DNA of 64,000 bases, taken from NCBI GenBank assembly GCA_964547985.1, contig CAZJPV010000001.1:62001-126000 (forward strand). Direction: 5' to 3'. This document shows positions 41,291 through 50,717 of this stretch, piece after piece (the first letter of the stretch is position 1; the number at the start of each line of letters is the position of its first letter). The position numbers were made by a program, and so were the translations under genes. The stretch is from JAPLJU01 sp964547985. Lineage in GTDB: Bacteria > Desulfobacterota > Syntrophia > Syntrophales > UBA2192. A model generated the notes under the pieces. The model was not told where the DNA came from. It searched no databases and saw nothing but the letters and a program-made list of their open reading frames with translations.

Positions 41291-44200
41291 TTATTGAAAT
41301 TTTGTTGAACCAGGACCGAGTATGTCATCGGCATCCTTCTTGATCCCTTCCGAGATACTCAATCTCAAACCGTCCCCGAGGTAGACAACCGTTTCGCTCC
41401 GGTCAGGAAGAATAATATGAAGGTAGCCGTCGAACCGACCACTGTGCTTGCTGAGGACACCCCGGAGGGATTCGATGTCCCCGGAGCCTTTGATGGTGGC
41501 GTTCACATAGAAATGGACGGAATTGTAGGGCATCTCCAAGACCTCTGACAGCAGCTTCACCTCCGTCAGGATGACTTTTGTGCTCTCTTCACCCACATCG
41601 AGGGTCCCCTTCAGGTGCAGAGGGGCTTCACCCTTGAGAAGGTCCATGTAATTTCGGTAGACATCGGCAAAGGCAATGGTGCCGATAGACCCTTTCATAT
41701 CCTCGATGGTCACGTAGGCCATGATCTCTTTTCTCTTCGTCGTCACCTCACGGATGTTGCTCACAATACCGGCGAACGTAATGCTCTCCCTGTCTTTTCT
41801 CTCCAGAATCGTCTCGGTATCGCAATCGACGATTTTATAGAGTGTGTCGGCATAGCGAAGAAGCGGATGGCCGGTGATGTAGAAACCGAGGGTTTCTTTT
41901 TCGTGCAAAAGCAGCTCCTGGTGATCCCACTCCGGCACCCGGGGGATTAGCTCTCCCTCCCGTTTTTCGTCCCTCCGTTCCTGGTCCTCCTCGTGGGCAT
42001 CGAAGAGATGAACCTGATCGCGGTCCCCTGCCCTCTGGCCCCGCGAGGTCATTTCGATGATTTTCTCGTAACCGTCCATGAGCGGTCGACGCCGGTATTT
42101 CATGAGGTCGAAGGCCCCGCACTTGATCAGGCTCTCCACGACCCGCTTGTTGATCTTCCGGAGGTCTACACGGGTACAAAAGTCGTAGAACGTCTTGAAC
42201 TTGCCGTCTTTTGTCCGGGACTCGATGATGGAATCCACGGCGCTTTCCCCCACGTTCTTGACGGCGGCAAGCCCGAAACGGATGTGATCACCGGCAACGC
42301 TGAAGTCTCTCATGGACTCGTTGATGTCCGGTGGAAGCACGTTGATTCCCATTTCCTTGCAGACGCTGATGTACTTGATGACCTTGTCCCGGTTGCTCTT
42401 TTCGCTCGTGAGCAGGGCCGCCATGAACTCCACGGGGAAATGCGCCTTCAGATAGGCGGTCTGATAGGAAATCATGGCGTAGGCCGTGCTGTGAGATTTG
42501 TTGAAGCCGTAACCGGCAAAGGTCTCCATCTGTTCGAAGATTTTCTTCGCCTTGCTTTCGGGAATTTTGTTTTTCCTAGCCCCGGCGATGAATTTCGGCT
42601 TCTCCTTTTCCATATCCGCGGTATTCTTCTTGCTCATCGCCTTTCGGAAGGTGTCGGCCTCACCCATCGTGTAACTGGCGAGGACACTGGCGATCTGCAT
42701 GACCTGTTCCTGGTAGACGATGACGCCGTAGGTCTCCTTCAGGATGCTTTCCAGCTGTGGGACCTCATAGGTGATCTTGGTTTTTCCCTGTTTGCGCGAG
42801 ATGTACTCCTGCACCATCCCGCTCTTCAGAGGACCCGGCCGATAGAGGGCGATGAGGGCGATCACGTCCTCGATACAGTCCGGTTTCATACTGACCAGGA
42901 TCTCCTTCATCCCGCGGCTTTCCAGCTGGAAGACGCCGTCCGTTTCACCCTGTGACAGGAGCTGATAGGTCTTTCGGTCATCGAGCGGCATCTGCTGGAC
43001 GTCGAGATCCACCCCTTTCCCTTCCCGGGCGAACCGGAGGCTGTCCCGGATGACGGTGAGCGTCTTGAGACCCAGAAAGTCGAATTTCGTGAGCCCCACG
43101 GCTTGGAGGTCGTTCATGGAGAACTGGGTCACCACGTCGTCCTTCGGGCTCTTGCACAGTGGGACGCGCTCCAGGAGGGGCTTGTCGGAGATGACAACCC
43201 CGGCGGCATGGGTCGATGAATGGCGATTGAGGCCCTCCAGGGACCTCGAGAGGGAAAGAAGTTTCCGGACCTTCTCGTTCTTTTTCTGCTCCTCCTGGAG
43301 ACGGGGCTCCATTTTGATGGCTTCGTCAAGGGTGATATTGAGCACGTTGGGGATCATCTTGGCGATCCGGTCCACCTCTCCGTAGGAAAAATTCAGGGCC
43401 CTTCCCACATCCCGGACGACGGCCTTCGCCTGCATTTTTCCGAAGGTGATGATCTGTGCGACGCGATCCGCCCCGTACTTCTCCGTGACATAACGGATGA
43501 TCTCGTCCCGGCCGTCCTGACAGAAATCGATGTCGATGTCGGGCATGCTCTTGCGGTCGGGGTTCAGGAAACGCTCGAAGAAGAGCCCGTATCGAATCGG
43601 GTCGATGTCCGTGATGCCCAGGGCATAGGCCACCAGGCTTCCGGCCACGGAACCCCTTCCGGGTCCCACGGGAATATTGCGGTCTTTGGCGTGTCGGACA
43701 AAATCGGCAACGATCAGGAAATAGCCCGCGAAACCCATGGACTTGATGATCTCCAGCTCTGTTCCAAGGCGTTTTTCATAGGCCCCACGGGACACATCGC
43801 CCCCGCCCTTCGTGATTTCGTTCCACCTCTGCTCGAGACCGTGTCGTGCCAGCGTTTTCATCTGATCGTCGAGAGAGACGGTCGGGTCCGTCTCGTAGTG
43901 CGGCAGATAGAGTTCATCGAAGGGGATCGTGAGATTGCATCGCTCGGCAATGGAAATTGTGTTTTCGACGGCCGTCGGGCAATAAGCGAAGAGGTTTTTC
44001 ATTTCATCGGGCGACCGGAAGTAGAATTGATCGGTGGCAAAACGCATCCGGCCGGGATCTTCGAGGGTTTTCCCCGTCTGGATGCACAAAAGCACATCAT
44101 GGGCCTCTGCGTCGGTCCGTTCCAGATAGTGGCAATCGTTTGTCGCAACGACGGGGATGGCGCACTTTCCGGATATCCGGAGCAAACCTTCGTTGACCAG

Positions 44201-44761
44201 TCGCTGTTCCGGAATGCCGTTTTCCATCATCTCCAGATAGTAATTGTCGGCTCCGAATATGTTCCGGTATCCCAGTGCCGCTTTTTCCGCCCCTTTCTCG
44301 TCTCCCCTGAGGAGGTAATCCGCGACCTCGCCGTGCAGACAGGCACTCAGGGCGATGAGTCCTTCGCTGTGTTTTGACAGCAGATCCTTGTCAACCCTGG
44401 GCCGGTAGTAAAACCCTTCGAGGAATCCCAGAGATGTCAGCTTGATCAGGTTTTTATAACCCTGAAAATTTTTAACCAGGACGATGAGATGGCGGGCTGT
44501 TTCGCCGGCATTATCGACGCTTTTGTCAAGCCGGCTTTTAGGGGCGATGTAGAGTTCGCAACCGATAATCGGTTTGATCCCCTGACGATAGGCGGACTGA
44601 TAGAAATCCACGACGCCGTATATGTTGCCGTGGTCCGTCATCGCCACGGCGGGCATTTTGAGCGCCCGGGCCTTTTTCAGGACATCCTGAAGGCGGATCG
44701 TGCCGTCCAGGAGACTGTACTGCGTGTGGACATGAAGGTGGACAAAATCCTGATGTTTCAT
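41291..44761 (-). CDS. dnaE: DNA polymerase III alpha subunit
   Basis: Replicative polymerase. 1156 residues: PHP domain (FVHLHVHTQYSLLDG to about 270), polymerase palm with the catalytic Asp triad in PDIDIDFCQDGRDEII, fingers and helix-hairpin-helix (about 850-900, INKRVVESLIKCGAFD), and a C-terminal OB fold (ITFAGIVSNIREVTTK). This is the DnaE1 class without an embedded proofreading exonuclease. It begins 21 bases after guaB with no strong Shine-Dalgarno. The stop is followed by the COG2122 gene. Confidence 0.96.
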   Translation of the reverse strand: MKHQDFVHLHVHTQYSLLDGTIRLQDVLKKARALKMPAVAMTDHGNIYGVVDFYQSAYRQGIKPIIGCELYIAPKSRLDKSVDNAGETARHLIVLVKNFQGYKNLIKLTSLGFLEGFYYRPRVDKDLLSKHSEGLIALSACLHGEVADYLLRGDEKGAEKAALGYRNIFGADNYYLEMMENGIPEQRLVNEGLLRISGKCAIPVVATNDCHYLERTDAEAHDVLLCIQTGKTLEDPGRMRFATDQFYFRSPDEMKNLFAYCPTAVENTISIAERCNLTIPFDELYLPHYETDPTVSLDDQMKTLARHGLEQRWNEITKGGGDVSRGAYEKRLGTELEIIKSMGFAGYFLIVADFVRHAKDRNIPVGPGRGSVAGSLVAYALGITDIDPIRYGLFFERFLNPDRKSMPDIDIDFCQDGRDEIIRYVTEKYGADRVAQIITFGKMQAKAVVRDVGRALNFSYGEVDRIAKMIPNVLNITLDEAIKMEPRLQEEQKKNEKVRKLLSLSRSLEGLNRHSSTHAAGVVISDKPLLERVPLCKSPKDDVVTQFSMNDLQAVGLTKFDFLGLKTLTVIRDSLRFAREGKGVDLDVQQMPLDDRKTYQLLSQGETDGVFQLESRGMKEILVSMKPDCIEDVIALIALYRPGPLKSGMVQEYISRKQGKTKITYEVPQLESILKETYGVIVYQEQVMQIASVLASYTMGEADTFRKAMSKKNTADMEKEKPKFIAGARKNKIPESKAKKIFEQMETFAGYGFNKSHSTAYAMISYQTAYLKAHFPVEFMAALLTSEKSNRDKVIKYISVCKEMGINVLPPDINESMRDFSVAGDHIRFGLAAVKNVGESAVDSIIESRTKDGKFKTFYDFCTRVDLRKINKRVVESLIKCGAFDLMKYRRRPLMDGYEKIIEMTSRGQRAGDRDQVHLFDAHEEDQERRDEKREGELIPRVPEWDHQELLLHEKETLGFYITGHPLLRYADTLYKIVDCDTETILERKDRESITFAGIVSNIREVTTKRKEIMAYVTIEDMKGSIGTIAFADVYRNYMDLLKGEAPLHLKGTLDVGEESTKVILTEVKLLSEVLEMPYNSVHFYVNATIKGSGDIESLRGVLSKHSGRFDGYLHIILPDRSETVVYLGDGLRLSISEGIKKDADDILGPGSTKFQ

Positions 44762-44782
44762 TAAATTACAGATGCTCCGTCG

Positions 44783-46240
44783 CTAATCCAGCCAGTAATT
44801 GGGCGCTTCCTTGGTAATGATGACATCGTGGACGTGGCTTTCCCGCAGCCCCGCCGATGTAATCCGGACGAATTTCGCCTTGGTGTGAAGTTCCGCGATG
44901 GTTCGGCACCCGGCGTAACCCATGCCCGCCCGGAGACCGCCGATGAGCTGATAGATGCTCGCCTCGAGCGTTCCCCTGAAGGGAACCCTCCCCTCGATCC
45001 CTTCGGGGACAAGCTTCAGTGTGCTTTCGATGTCGTCCTGCATATAGCGATCACGGCTTCCCGACTTCATGGCCTCTAGGGACCCCATCCCCCGATAGAC
45101 CTTGTAACTTCTCCCCTGAAAGAGGATGGTCTCGCCGGGGCTTTCCTCCGTCCCTGCGAAAAGGCCTCCAATCATAACGGCATGGGCACCCGCGCCCAGG
45201 GCCTTGGTGATGTCGCCCGAGAACTTGATGCCGCCGTCGGCAATAATCGGCATACCCTGGCGCGCCGCCACCTTGCGGCAATCCCGGATGGCCGTCATCT
45301 GGGGAACACCGACACCGGCAACGATCCTCGTCGTGCAGATCGAGCCTGGTCCCACGCCCACTTTGACCGCGTCCACGCCTGCCTTGATGAGCGCCTGAGC
45401 CCCTTCCGCGGTTGCCACATTGCCCGCGATCAGCTCACACTTGAAGTTTTTCTTGGTATCCCGTATGGCATCGATGACGCTCTTCGAGTGGCCGTGGGAG
45501 GTGTCGATGACAACGACATCGGCCCCGGCGTTGAGAAGGACCTGGATCCGCTCCTCCCGGTCGAGAATCCCGACGGCTGCGCCGATCCGGAGCCTCCCGA
45601 GGGAATCCTTGCAGGCATTCGGGTATTTCTGGATCTTCTCGATATCCTTGATGGTGATGAGCCCCTTGAGGTTGTAGTCATCGTCCACCACGAGGAGCTT
45701 CTCGATCCGGTGCTTGTGGAGAAGCTTTTTCGACTCCTCGAGGGTGATGTTCGACGATACGGTCACCAGATTCTTTTTGGTCATCACGTTGGCCACCGGT
45801 TGATCCAGGTTCGTCTCGAAACGCAGGTCCCTGTTCGTGAGAATGCCCACGAGCCTTCGTTTCTTGACGACAGGGACGCCGGAAATCTTGTAACGGCTCA
45901 TCAACTCGAGGGCTTCCCGCACGCGCTGTTCCGGCTCGATGGTAATGGGATCGACGATCATGCCGCTCTCCGATTTCTTAACCTTGTCGACTTCCAGGGC
46001 CTGACGCTCGATGCTCATGTTGCGGTGGATGATACCGATCCCCCCCTGTTGGGCCATGCTGATGGCTGTCCGGGATTCCGTCACCGTGTCCATGGCGGCA
46101 CTGACAATGGGAATTTTCATTACGATATTCTTCGTGAGATAGGTCGAGGTGTCGACGTCCTTGGGCAGAATACCCGACATGCTCGGAACTAGAAGCAAAT
46201 CGTCAAATGTCAGGGCATCCTTTACCTGATCTTCCAGCAT
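44783..46240 (-). CDS. guaB: Inosine-5'-monophosphate dehydrogenase
   Basis: Oxidises IMP to XMP with NAD+, the first step to GMP. 485 residues: N-terminal barrel part (ALTFDDLLLVP), two CBS domains (about 92-205), VIDTSHGHS, the active-site loop GVGPGSICTTR with the catalytic Cys, GGLFAGTEESPGE, and the flap RGMGSLEAM. GGAGG lies seven bases before the ATG. Nearby purM and purN are in other operons. A CCCGCC-ATA-GGCGGG hairpin sits just upstream. Confidence 0.96.
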   Translation of the reverse strand: MLEDQVKDALTFDDLLLVPSMSGILPKDVDTSTYLTKNIVMKIPIVSAAMDTVTESRTAISMAQQGGIGIIHRNMSIERQALEVDKVKKSESGMIVDPITIEPEQRVREALELMSRYKISGVPVVKKRRLVGILTNRDLRFETNLDQPVANVMTKKNLVTVSSNITLEESKKLLHKHRIEKLLVVDDDYNLKGLITIKDIEKIQKYPNACKDSLGRLRIGAAVGILDREERIQVLLNAGADVVVIDTSHGHSKSVIDAIRDTKKNFKCELIAGNVATAEGAQALIKAGVDAVKVGVGPGSICTTRIVAGVGVPQMTAIRDCRKVAARQGMPIIADGGIKFSGDITKALGAGAHAVMIGGLFAGTEESPGETILFQGRSYKVYRGMGSLEAMKSGSRDRYMQDDIESTLKLVPEGIEGRVPFRGTLEASIYQLIGGLRAGMGYAGCRTIAELHTKAKFVRITSAGLRESHVHDVIITKEAPNYWLD

Positions 46241-46270
46241 GATAAACCTCCGTCATGAAATGCAAAGATA

Positions 46271-46285
46271 CCCGCCTATGGCGGG
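46271..46285. promoter_or_regulatory. Short perfect hairpin upstream of guaB
   Basis: CCCGCC TAT GGCGGG, a 6-bp GC stem with a 3-base loop between the DUF1285-like gene and guaB. On the minus strand it is followed by TATCTTTGCATTT, so a weak terminator or attenuator is possible. Confidence 0.4.
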
Positions 46286-46296
46286 TTTCAATTAGA

Positions 46297-46833
46297 TCAC
46301 CCCGGACCTGAAGACCGATCCTCCGATCCCCCCGGAACCTGATCTCTGTCCTTTGATTTTTGATCCCCTATATAATATTTTTGCCCGTTCAGGGCGAGAA
46401 AGAAATCCGCCCTGCCCTCCTCCTGCGCGAAATAATCGGCCATCTGATAATAACTTGCCCGAAGAAATCTGGCCGGGAAGCGTTTCTCCTTCACGGCGCA
46501 GTAAAGAACATTTTCACGGCCGATCCGGAGCGTTTCCGGTGCGAGTTCTTCGCAGCTGTCATCATTCAGGCGTATGTTAATCTTTTCGTCACCGCCAGCC
46601 TCCAATCCCGTATGGTACACGGACCGGACCACATAAGCCGTGTCTTCCACCTCGACAGAGGCGATATCATTCGCATATTGGATATAATATCCCCCCGACT
46701 CATCGAGGTGGAGGTTCTGATAAAAGAGGTTGACGATTTCCCTTCGGAACATCTCCACCCCTTTGTAGTACCACACGCCTTCCTTGTCGATCCGGATGTA
46801 GCTGGGGGGTAAATCCCGGGCTTTGACTGTCAT
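46297..46833 (-). CDS. DUF1285-like protein
   Basis: A protein of unknown function. From the ATG at 46833 it has 178 residues. The part PPSYIRIDKEGVWYYKGVEMFRREIVNLFYQNL, then SGGYYIQYANDIASVEVEDTAYVV, resembles DUF1285 (a two-lobed fold with tandem barrels). The frame is open to a TTG at 46893, which would add 20 residues; neither start has a good Shine-Dalgarno. The C-terminal tail KSKDRDQVPGGSEDRSSGPG is low in complexity and probably disordered. It lies between dtd and guaB on the same strand. Confidence 0.6.
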   Translation of the reverse strand: MTVKARDLPPSYIRIDKEGVWYYKGVEMFRREIVNLFYQNLHLDESGGYYIQYANDIASVEVEDTAYVVRSVYHTGLEAGGDEKINIRLNDDSCEELAPETLRIGRENVLYCAVKEKRFPARFLRASYYQMADYFAQEEGRADFFLALNGQKYYIGDQKSKDRDQVPGGSEDRSSGPG

Positions 46834-46911
46834 GAGAAAATGCTCTGAGAATCCTTGTTTTTGAGATTCATCCTCCAACGCGACGAACGTCAAAGGGATG
46901 CCCTGTCAAAA

Positions 46912-47382
46912 TCATCCTTGCCGTTGAGTGCCACCCCGAAGCGCATCGCTGTCCAGCAGGATCGTCACGGGACCGTCATTGACGAGACTGACCTTCATCA
47001 TGACCTGGAATTCACCCTCCTGAACACGATTCATCCGCGCCCGGGCCGTCTCAACGAAGTGGTGGTAGAGATGCCTGGCGGTTTGCGGCTCTGCGGCATC
47101 GGTAAAAGAGGGTCTCCGCCCCTTCCGGCAATCCGCCCATAGAGTGAACTGAGAGACCACCAGCATCTCCCCTTGGGTCTCGAGGAGGGAGAGGTTCATC
47201 TTGCGTTCGGCATCTTCAAAAATTCGGAGGTTGATGATTTTGTCCAGAAGGTATTCGGCATCTTCTTTTGTGTCGTTTCTTCCGACGCCGAGCAGTACGA
47301 GAACCCCCTGATTGATCCGGGAAATTTCTTTCTGATCCACCGTGATCGAAGCCCCGTCGACTCGCTGGATGAGCGCTCTCAT
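46912..47382 (-). CDS. dtd: D-aminoacyl-tRNA deacylase
   Basis: Removes D-amino acids (and glycine mischarged on tRNA-Ala) from tRNA. 156 residues; family length about 145. Both active-site motifs are present: SQFTL (77-81) and NDGPVTILLDS near residues 132-142, the Gly-cis-Pro element of DTD1. MRALIQRVDGASITVD and GVLVLLGVGRNDT are typical. The tail after LDS (DALRGGTQRQG) is short and not conserved. Confidence 0.95.
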   Translation of the reverse strand: MRALIQRVDGASITVDQKEISRINQGVLVLLGVGRNDTKEDAEYLLDKIINLRIFEDAERKMNLSLLETQGEMLVVSQFTLWADCRKGRRPSFTDAAEPQTARHLYHHFVETARARMNRVQEGEFQVMMKVSLVNDGPVTILLDSDALRGGTQRQG

Positions 47383-47412
47383 GGAAAGAATCCGTCGCGT
47401 TGAATTGGGGCG

Positions 47413-47441
47413 ATGTTAACAATAAACGCCCTTTGCTTCAA
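47413..47441 (-). promoter_or_regulatory. Candidate promoter for dtd and the guaB-dnaE run
   Basis: Minus strand TTGAAG (47441-47436), 17 bases, TAACAT (47418-47413), about 30 bases before the dtd ATG. Confidence 0.4.
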
Positions 47442-47493
47442 GCCTTTTCTCCCGCCGCGGCGTGAAGAGGGATCGCACGGTCGCGCTTTTGTC

Positions 47494-47522
47494 TTGTCCA
47501 CCCGGCCGCAACTTGCTATATT
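47494..47522 (+). promoter_or_regulatory. Promoter ending at the radical SAM gene start (leaderless transcript candidate)
   Basis: TTGTCC (47494-47499), 17 bases, TATATT (47517-47522). The predicted transcript start falls on the GTG at 47529, so the mRNA would have no leader; no Shine-Dalgarno is present. Confidence 0.5.
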
Positions 47523-47528
47523 GCCGTC

Positions 47529-48887
47529 GTGGCCGGAAAAAAGAAAAGATGTCTGCTGATCAACCCCTGGATCTACGATTTCGCCGCCTACGACTTCTGG
47601 TTAAAACCGCTCGGCCTCCTGTACCTTGCTTCCATCTTGAGAGAAAATGGTTGTGAAATTGCCTTTCTGGACTGCCTGAACCCCCTTCACCCGGCTCTCC
47701 CGTCGGAAGGGCGTATCAAGGCTTCCAAAAGAACACCCTCGGGCCGCGGGAGTCTCCCGAAGGAATTCATCACGCGTCCGGAAGCCCTCACGTCGATCCC
47801 CCGAAGATACAAGCGCTACGGCATCAGCCCCGACATCTTCCGCGATGACCTCCGTGCGGAGGAACGGCCGGATGTGGTCCTTGTCACCTCCATGATGACT
47901 TACTGGTATCCCGGTGTCTTTTCTGTCATCCGGCAGGTCCGTGACGTCTTCCCCGGTGTGCCGGTGGTTCTCGGGGGAATTTACACCACTCTATGCCGGG
48001 AGCACGCCGCCCGATACGCCGGTGCCGATTATGTTCTCCCCGGCGAGGGTGAATTATCCCTGGCCCGTCTGCTCAGGGTTCTCTTCAACGACGAGCCGGC
48101 CTTCGATATTCGGGACAAAGACCTGGATGACCTCCCCTACCCTGCCTTTGATCTCATGCCTGTAAAGGATCAGTTCCCGATCATGACGTCAAGGGGCTGC
48201 CCCTTCCGTTGCACCTATTGCGCATCTCACCTTCTGAGCAGCCGTTTCACTTTCAGGGATCCCATCCGGGTTGTCGACGAGATCGACCACTGGTATCATC
48301 GGTACGGCATCAGAAACTTCAGCTTTTACGACGACGCCCTCCTCATTGAGGCCCGGCAGCGGGCGGTCCCCATGATGCGAGAGATCATCCGGCGCGGCCT
48401 GGATTGCGATTTCCACTGTCCGAACGGTCTTCACCTGCGGGGGATCACCGCCGAGGTCGGCTGGCTGCTTTACCGATCGCGTTTCCGGACCATCCGCTTC
48501 GGCCTCGAAACCGCCTGCGCAAAGCGTCAAAGTGAAACAGGCGGCAAGGTCACAAATGAGGAACTCCGCTCCGCCGTGGCGTACCTCACGGAAGCGGGCT
48601 ACCGCCCGGAGGATATCGGCGTTTATCTTCTCTGCGGACTGCCGGACCAGGCGGCCGGGGAAATCAGAGAAAGTGTTGATCTCGTAAAATCTTATGGGGC
48701 CAGGCCAATCCTAGCGGAGTTTTCACCGATCCCCGGAACGCCGATATGGGAAGATGCCCTGAGGGTTTCACCCTACCCGATCGCCGAAGAACCCCTTTTC
48801 CATAACAACACCCTGCTGCCCTGCCGGAGCGACAGCCTGACCCCGGGGACTTTTCAGGACCTCAAGAGACGCTGTCGGGCCGGATAG
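47529..48887 (+). CDS. B12-binding-domain radical SAM protein
   Basis: A radical SAM enzyme of the COG1032 type. 452 residues from a GTG start. An N-terminal cobalamin-binding-like Rossmann domain (about 1-195, with VVLVTSMMTYWYPGVFSVIRQ, VVLGGIYTTL and ADYVLPGEGE) precedes the radical SAM domain, whose [4Fe-4S] ligands are C224, C228 and C231 (GCPFRCTYC). FYDDALL and FGLETAC follow in the barrel. The DxHxxG cobalamin motif is not seen, as in many members. Substrate unknown. The genes after it (small membrane protein, M16 peptidases) share the strand. Confidence 0.85.
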   Translation: MAGKKKRCLLINPWIYDFAAYDFWLKPLGLLYLASILRENGCEIAFLDCLNPLHPALPSEGRIKASKRTPSGRGSLPKEFITRPEALTSIPRRYKRYGISPDIFRDDLRAEERPDVVLVTSMMTYWYPGVFSVIRQVRDVFPGVPVVLGGIYTTLCREHAARYAGADYVLPGEGELSLARLLRVLFNDEPAFDIRDKDLDDLPYPAFDLMPVKDQFPIMTSRGCPFRCTYCASHLLSSRFTFRDPIRVVDEIDHWYHRYGIRNFSFYDDALLIEARQRAVPMMREIIRRGLDCDFHCPNGLHLRGITAEVGWLLYRSRFRTIRFGLETACAKRQSETGGKVTNEELRSAVAYLTEAGYRPEDIGVYLLCGLPDQAAGEIRESVDLVKSYGARPILAEFSPIPGTPIWEDALRVSPYPIAEEPLFHNNTLLPCRSDSLTPGTFQDLKRRCRAG

Positions 48888-48958
48888 CAGCCCCCCTTTT
48901 CCTCTTGCATCGATCAGGAAAAGCCATTATATCTTTACGCAGGCATGGGCCGTTTTTT

Positions 48959-49180
48959 ATGACTCACATCTTCTGGATAAAGCAAATCACCATCGCCCTT
49001 TTTTCCCTTTTTTTTCTCTCGTTCGGAGTCTATCTTTTTCTCTCGGCCTATGGCATGAAAAACCCGCATGAATTCATCATGACCTTTTTCGGGTCGAACC
49101 TCATCATCCTGATCAGCCTGGTGGGACTCATCTATCCGGCCGTCAGGATTTTCTTGCACCTGAAGTCTCTGAAACCGTGA
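48959..49180 (+). CDS. Small two-pass membrane protein, unknown function
   Basis: 73 residues with two hydrophobic segments, ITIALFSLFFLSFGVYLFLSA and FFGSNLIILISLVGLIYPAV, separated by a short polar loop (YGMKNPHEF). The ATG at 48959 is chosen because it directly precedes the first segment. Only four bases separate it from the M16 peptidase gene, so it is probably co-translated. No family recognised. Confidence 0.6.
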   Translation: MTHIFWIKQITIALFSLFFLSFGVYLFLSAYGMKNPHEFIMTFFGSNLIILISLVGLIYPAVRIFLHLKSLKP

Positions 49181-49184
49181 AATC

Positions 49185-50717
49185 ATGAATGACCTGAATC
49201 TCCACAAAAAACAAAAACCTCTGGTATTCACGCTGCTCTTCTCCCTCCTCCTGGCGCTCCTGTGCTTTTTCGGGCCATCCCATTCCCTGGCCTATGATCT
49301 CGAGAAAAAGGTTTTGAAATACGAACTGGAGAACGGTCTCGTGGTTCTCATTCTGGAGAGGCACATCAGCCCTACCGTATCCTTTTATATCCGTCACCGT
49401 GTCGGCGCCCTCCAGGAGGGGGACGGGTCGACGGGGGCCGCACACCTTCTGGAGCACATGCTTTTCAAGGGAACGAAGACAATCGGGACGAAAAATTACC
49501 GGCAGGAAAAGAGGCTTCTCGACGAAATCCGCAAGACCGGAAACGCCCTGGATCACGAGCGGCTTAAGGGCGAGCAAGCGGACCGAGTGACCATCGACCG
49601 GCTGTCTGTAAAGCTTCGCCACCTTCAGTCTCAGGCCAAGGCCTTGATGGTCGATAACGAAATCGATAGGCTTTACACCGAAAACGGCGGTGTGGATCTC
49701 AACGCCTCCACAGGACAGGACGTGACATCCTACCATGTCAGCCTCCCGGCCAACAAGATGGAGCTCTGGGCCCGGGTCGAATCCGACCGGATGATGAACC
49801 CCGTGTTCCGTGAATTCTACTCGGAGCGGGATGTCGTGATGGAAGAGAGAAAACAGACGATTGAGTCAGTACCCCAGCGGAAACTCATGGAACTTCTTCT
49901 GGCCACAGCCTTCAAGGCCCATCCCTACCGAAGGCCCATCATCGGGTGGCCTTCGGATGTGCAGGCTCTCTCTATGGACTACCTCGAGTGGTTTTCCAGA
50001 ACCTATCACGCGCCGAACAATACCGTCATCGCCGTTGTGGGTGATGTGGACCCGGTCAAGACACTGGGCATCGTCAAGAAATATTTCGGCACGATCAGCA
50101 GGGTCAACCTGCCTCCCCTTCGAATCACGGCGGAGCCGCCCCAGCAGGGTGAGCAGCGCGTCGAGCTGCTGGCCGATGCCAATCCCTATCTCCTCATGGG
50201 TTACCACAAGCCGACCCTGCCCTCCTTCGACGATTATGTCTTCGATGTCATCGACGCACTCCTCACCCGGGGCCGGACATCGCGTCTATACAGGACCCTC
50301 GTCGAAGAGCGCGGCATCGCGGAGAGCATCGACACAGCCAACGGCCTTCCCGGCTCGAAACACCCCAACCTGTTCGTCATCATGGCCACCCCCAGGCACC
50401 CGAACACGGTGGAGGAACTCGAAGCGGCGATTCATGCGGAAACCGAAAAACTCAAGAAGGAGCCCGTCTCCCCCCGTGAGCTCGAAAAGGTCGTGAACCA
50501 GTTCCGGGCGGACCTGATCCGTGATCTCGACTCCAACAACGGCCTTGCAAGCAAACTGTCCTACTATGAGGCCATCACCGGGGATTTTCGCTACATCACG
50601 CGTCACATTCAGGTCGTCGAGTCGATCAAGTCCGCAGACGTCATGAAAGCGGCCCGGACTTATTTTGTCCCGGAAAACAGGACCGTCGCGACCCTGGTCC
50701 GAAGGGAAAAACCATGA
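49185..50717 (+). CDS. M16 family zinc peptidase, catalytic subunit
   Basis: Pitrilysin-type peptidase, exported. 510 residues; signal peptide LVFTLLFSLLLALLCFFGPSH. The inverted zinc motif HLLEH is at residues 87-91, and the distal Glu lies in RVESDRMMNP, about 100 residues on. An extra charged, coiled-coil-like insert (about 105-165, RQEKRLLDEIRKTGN to IDRLYTENGG) lies between them. Two M16 lobes are covered. The partner gene begins in an ATGA overlap. Likely a periplasmic heterodimer that degrades peptides in a closed chamber. Confidence 0.9.
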   Translation: MNDLNLHKKQKPLVFTLLFSLLLALLCFFGPSHSLAYDLEKKVLKYELENGLVVLILERHISPTVSFYIRHRVGALQEGDGSTGAAHLLEHMLFKGTKTIGTKNYRQEKRLLDEIRKTGNALDHERLKGEQADRVTIDRLSVKLRHLQSQAKALMVDNEIDRLYTENGGVDLNASTGQDVTSYHVSLPANKMELWARVESDRMMNPVFREFYSERDVVMEERKQTIESVPQRKLMELLLATAFKAHPYRRPIIGWPSDVQALSMDYLEWFSRTYHAPNNTVIAVVGDVDPVKTLGIVKKYFGTISRVNLPPLRITAEPPQQGEQRVELLADANPYLLMGYHKPTLPSFDDYVFDVIDALLTRGRTSRLYRTLVEERGIAESIDTANGLPGSKHPNLFVIMATPRHPNTVEELEAAIHAETEKLKKEPVSPRELEKVVNQFRADLIRDLDSNNGLASKLSYYEAITGDFRYITRHIQVVESIKSADVMKAARTYFVPENRTVATLVRREKP

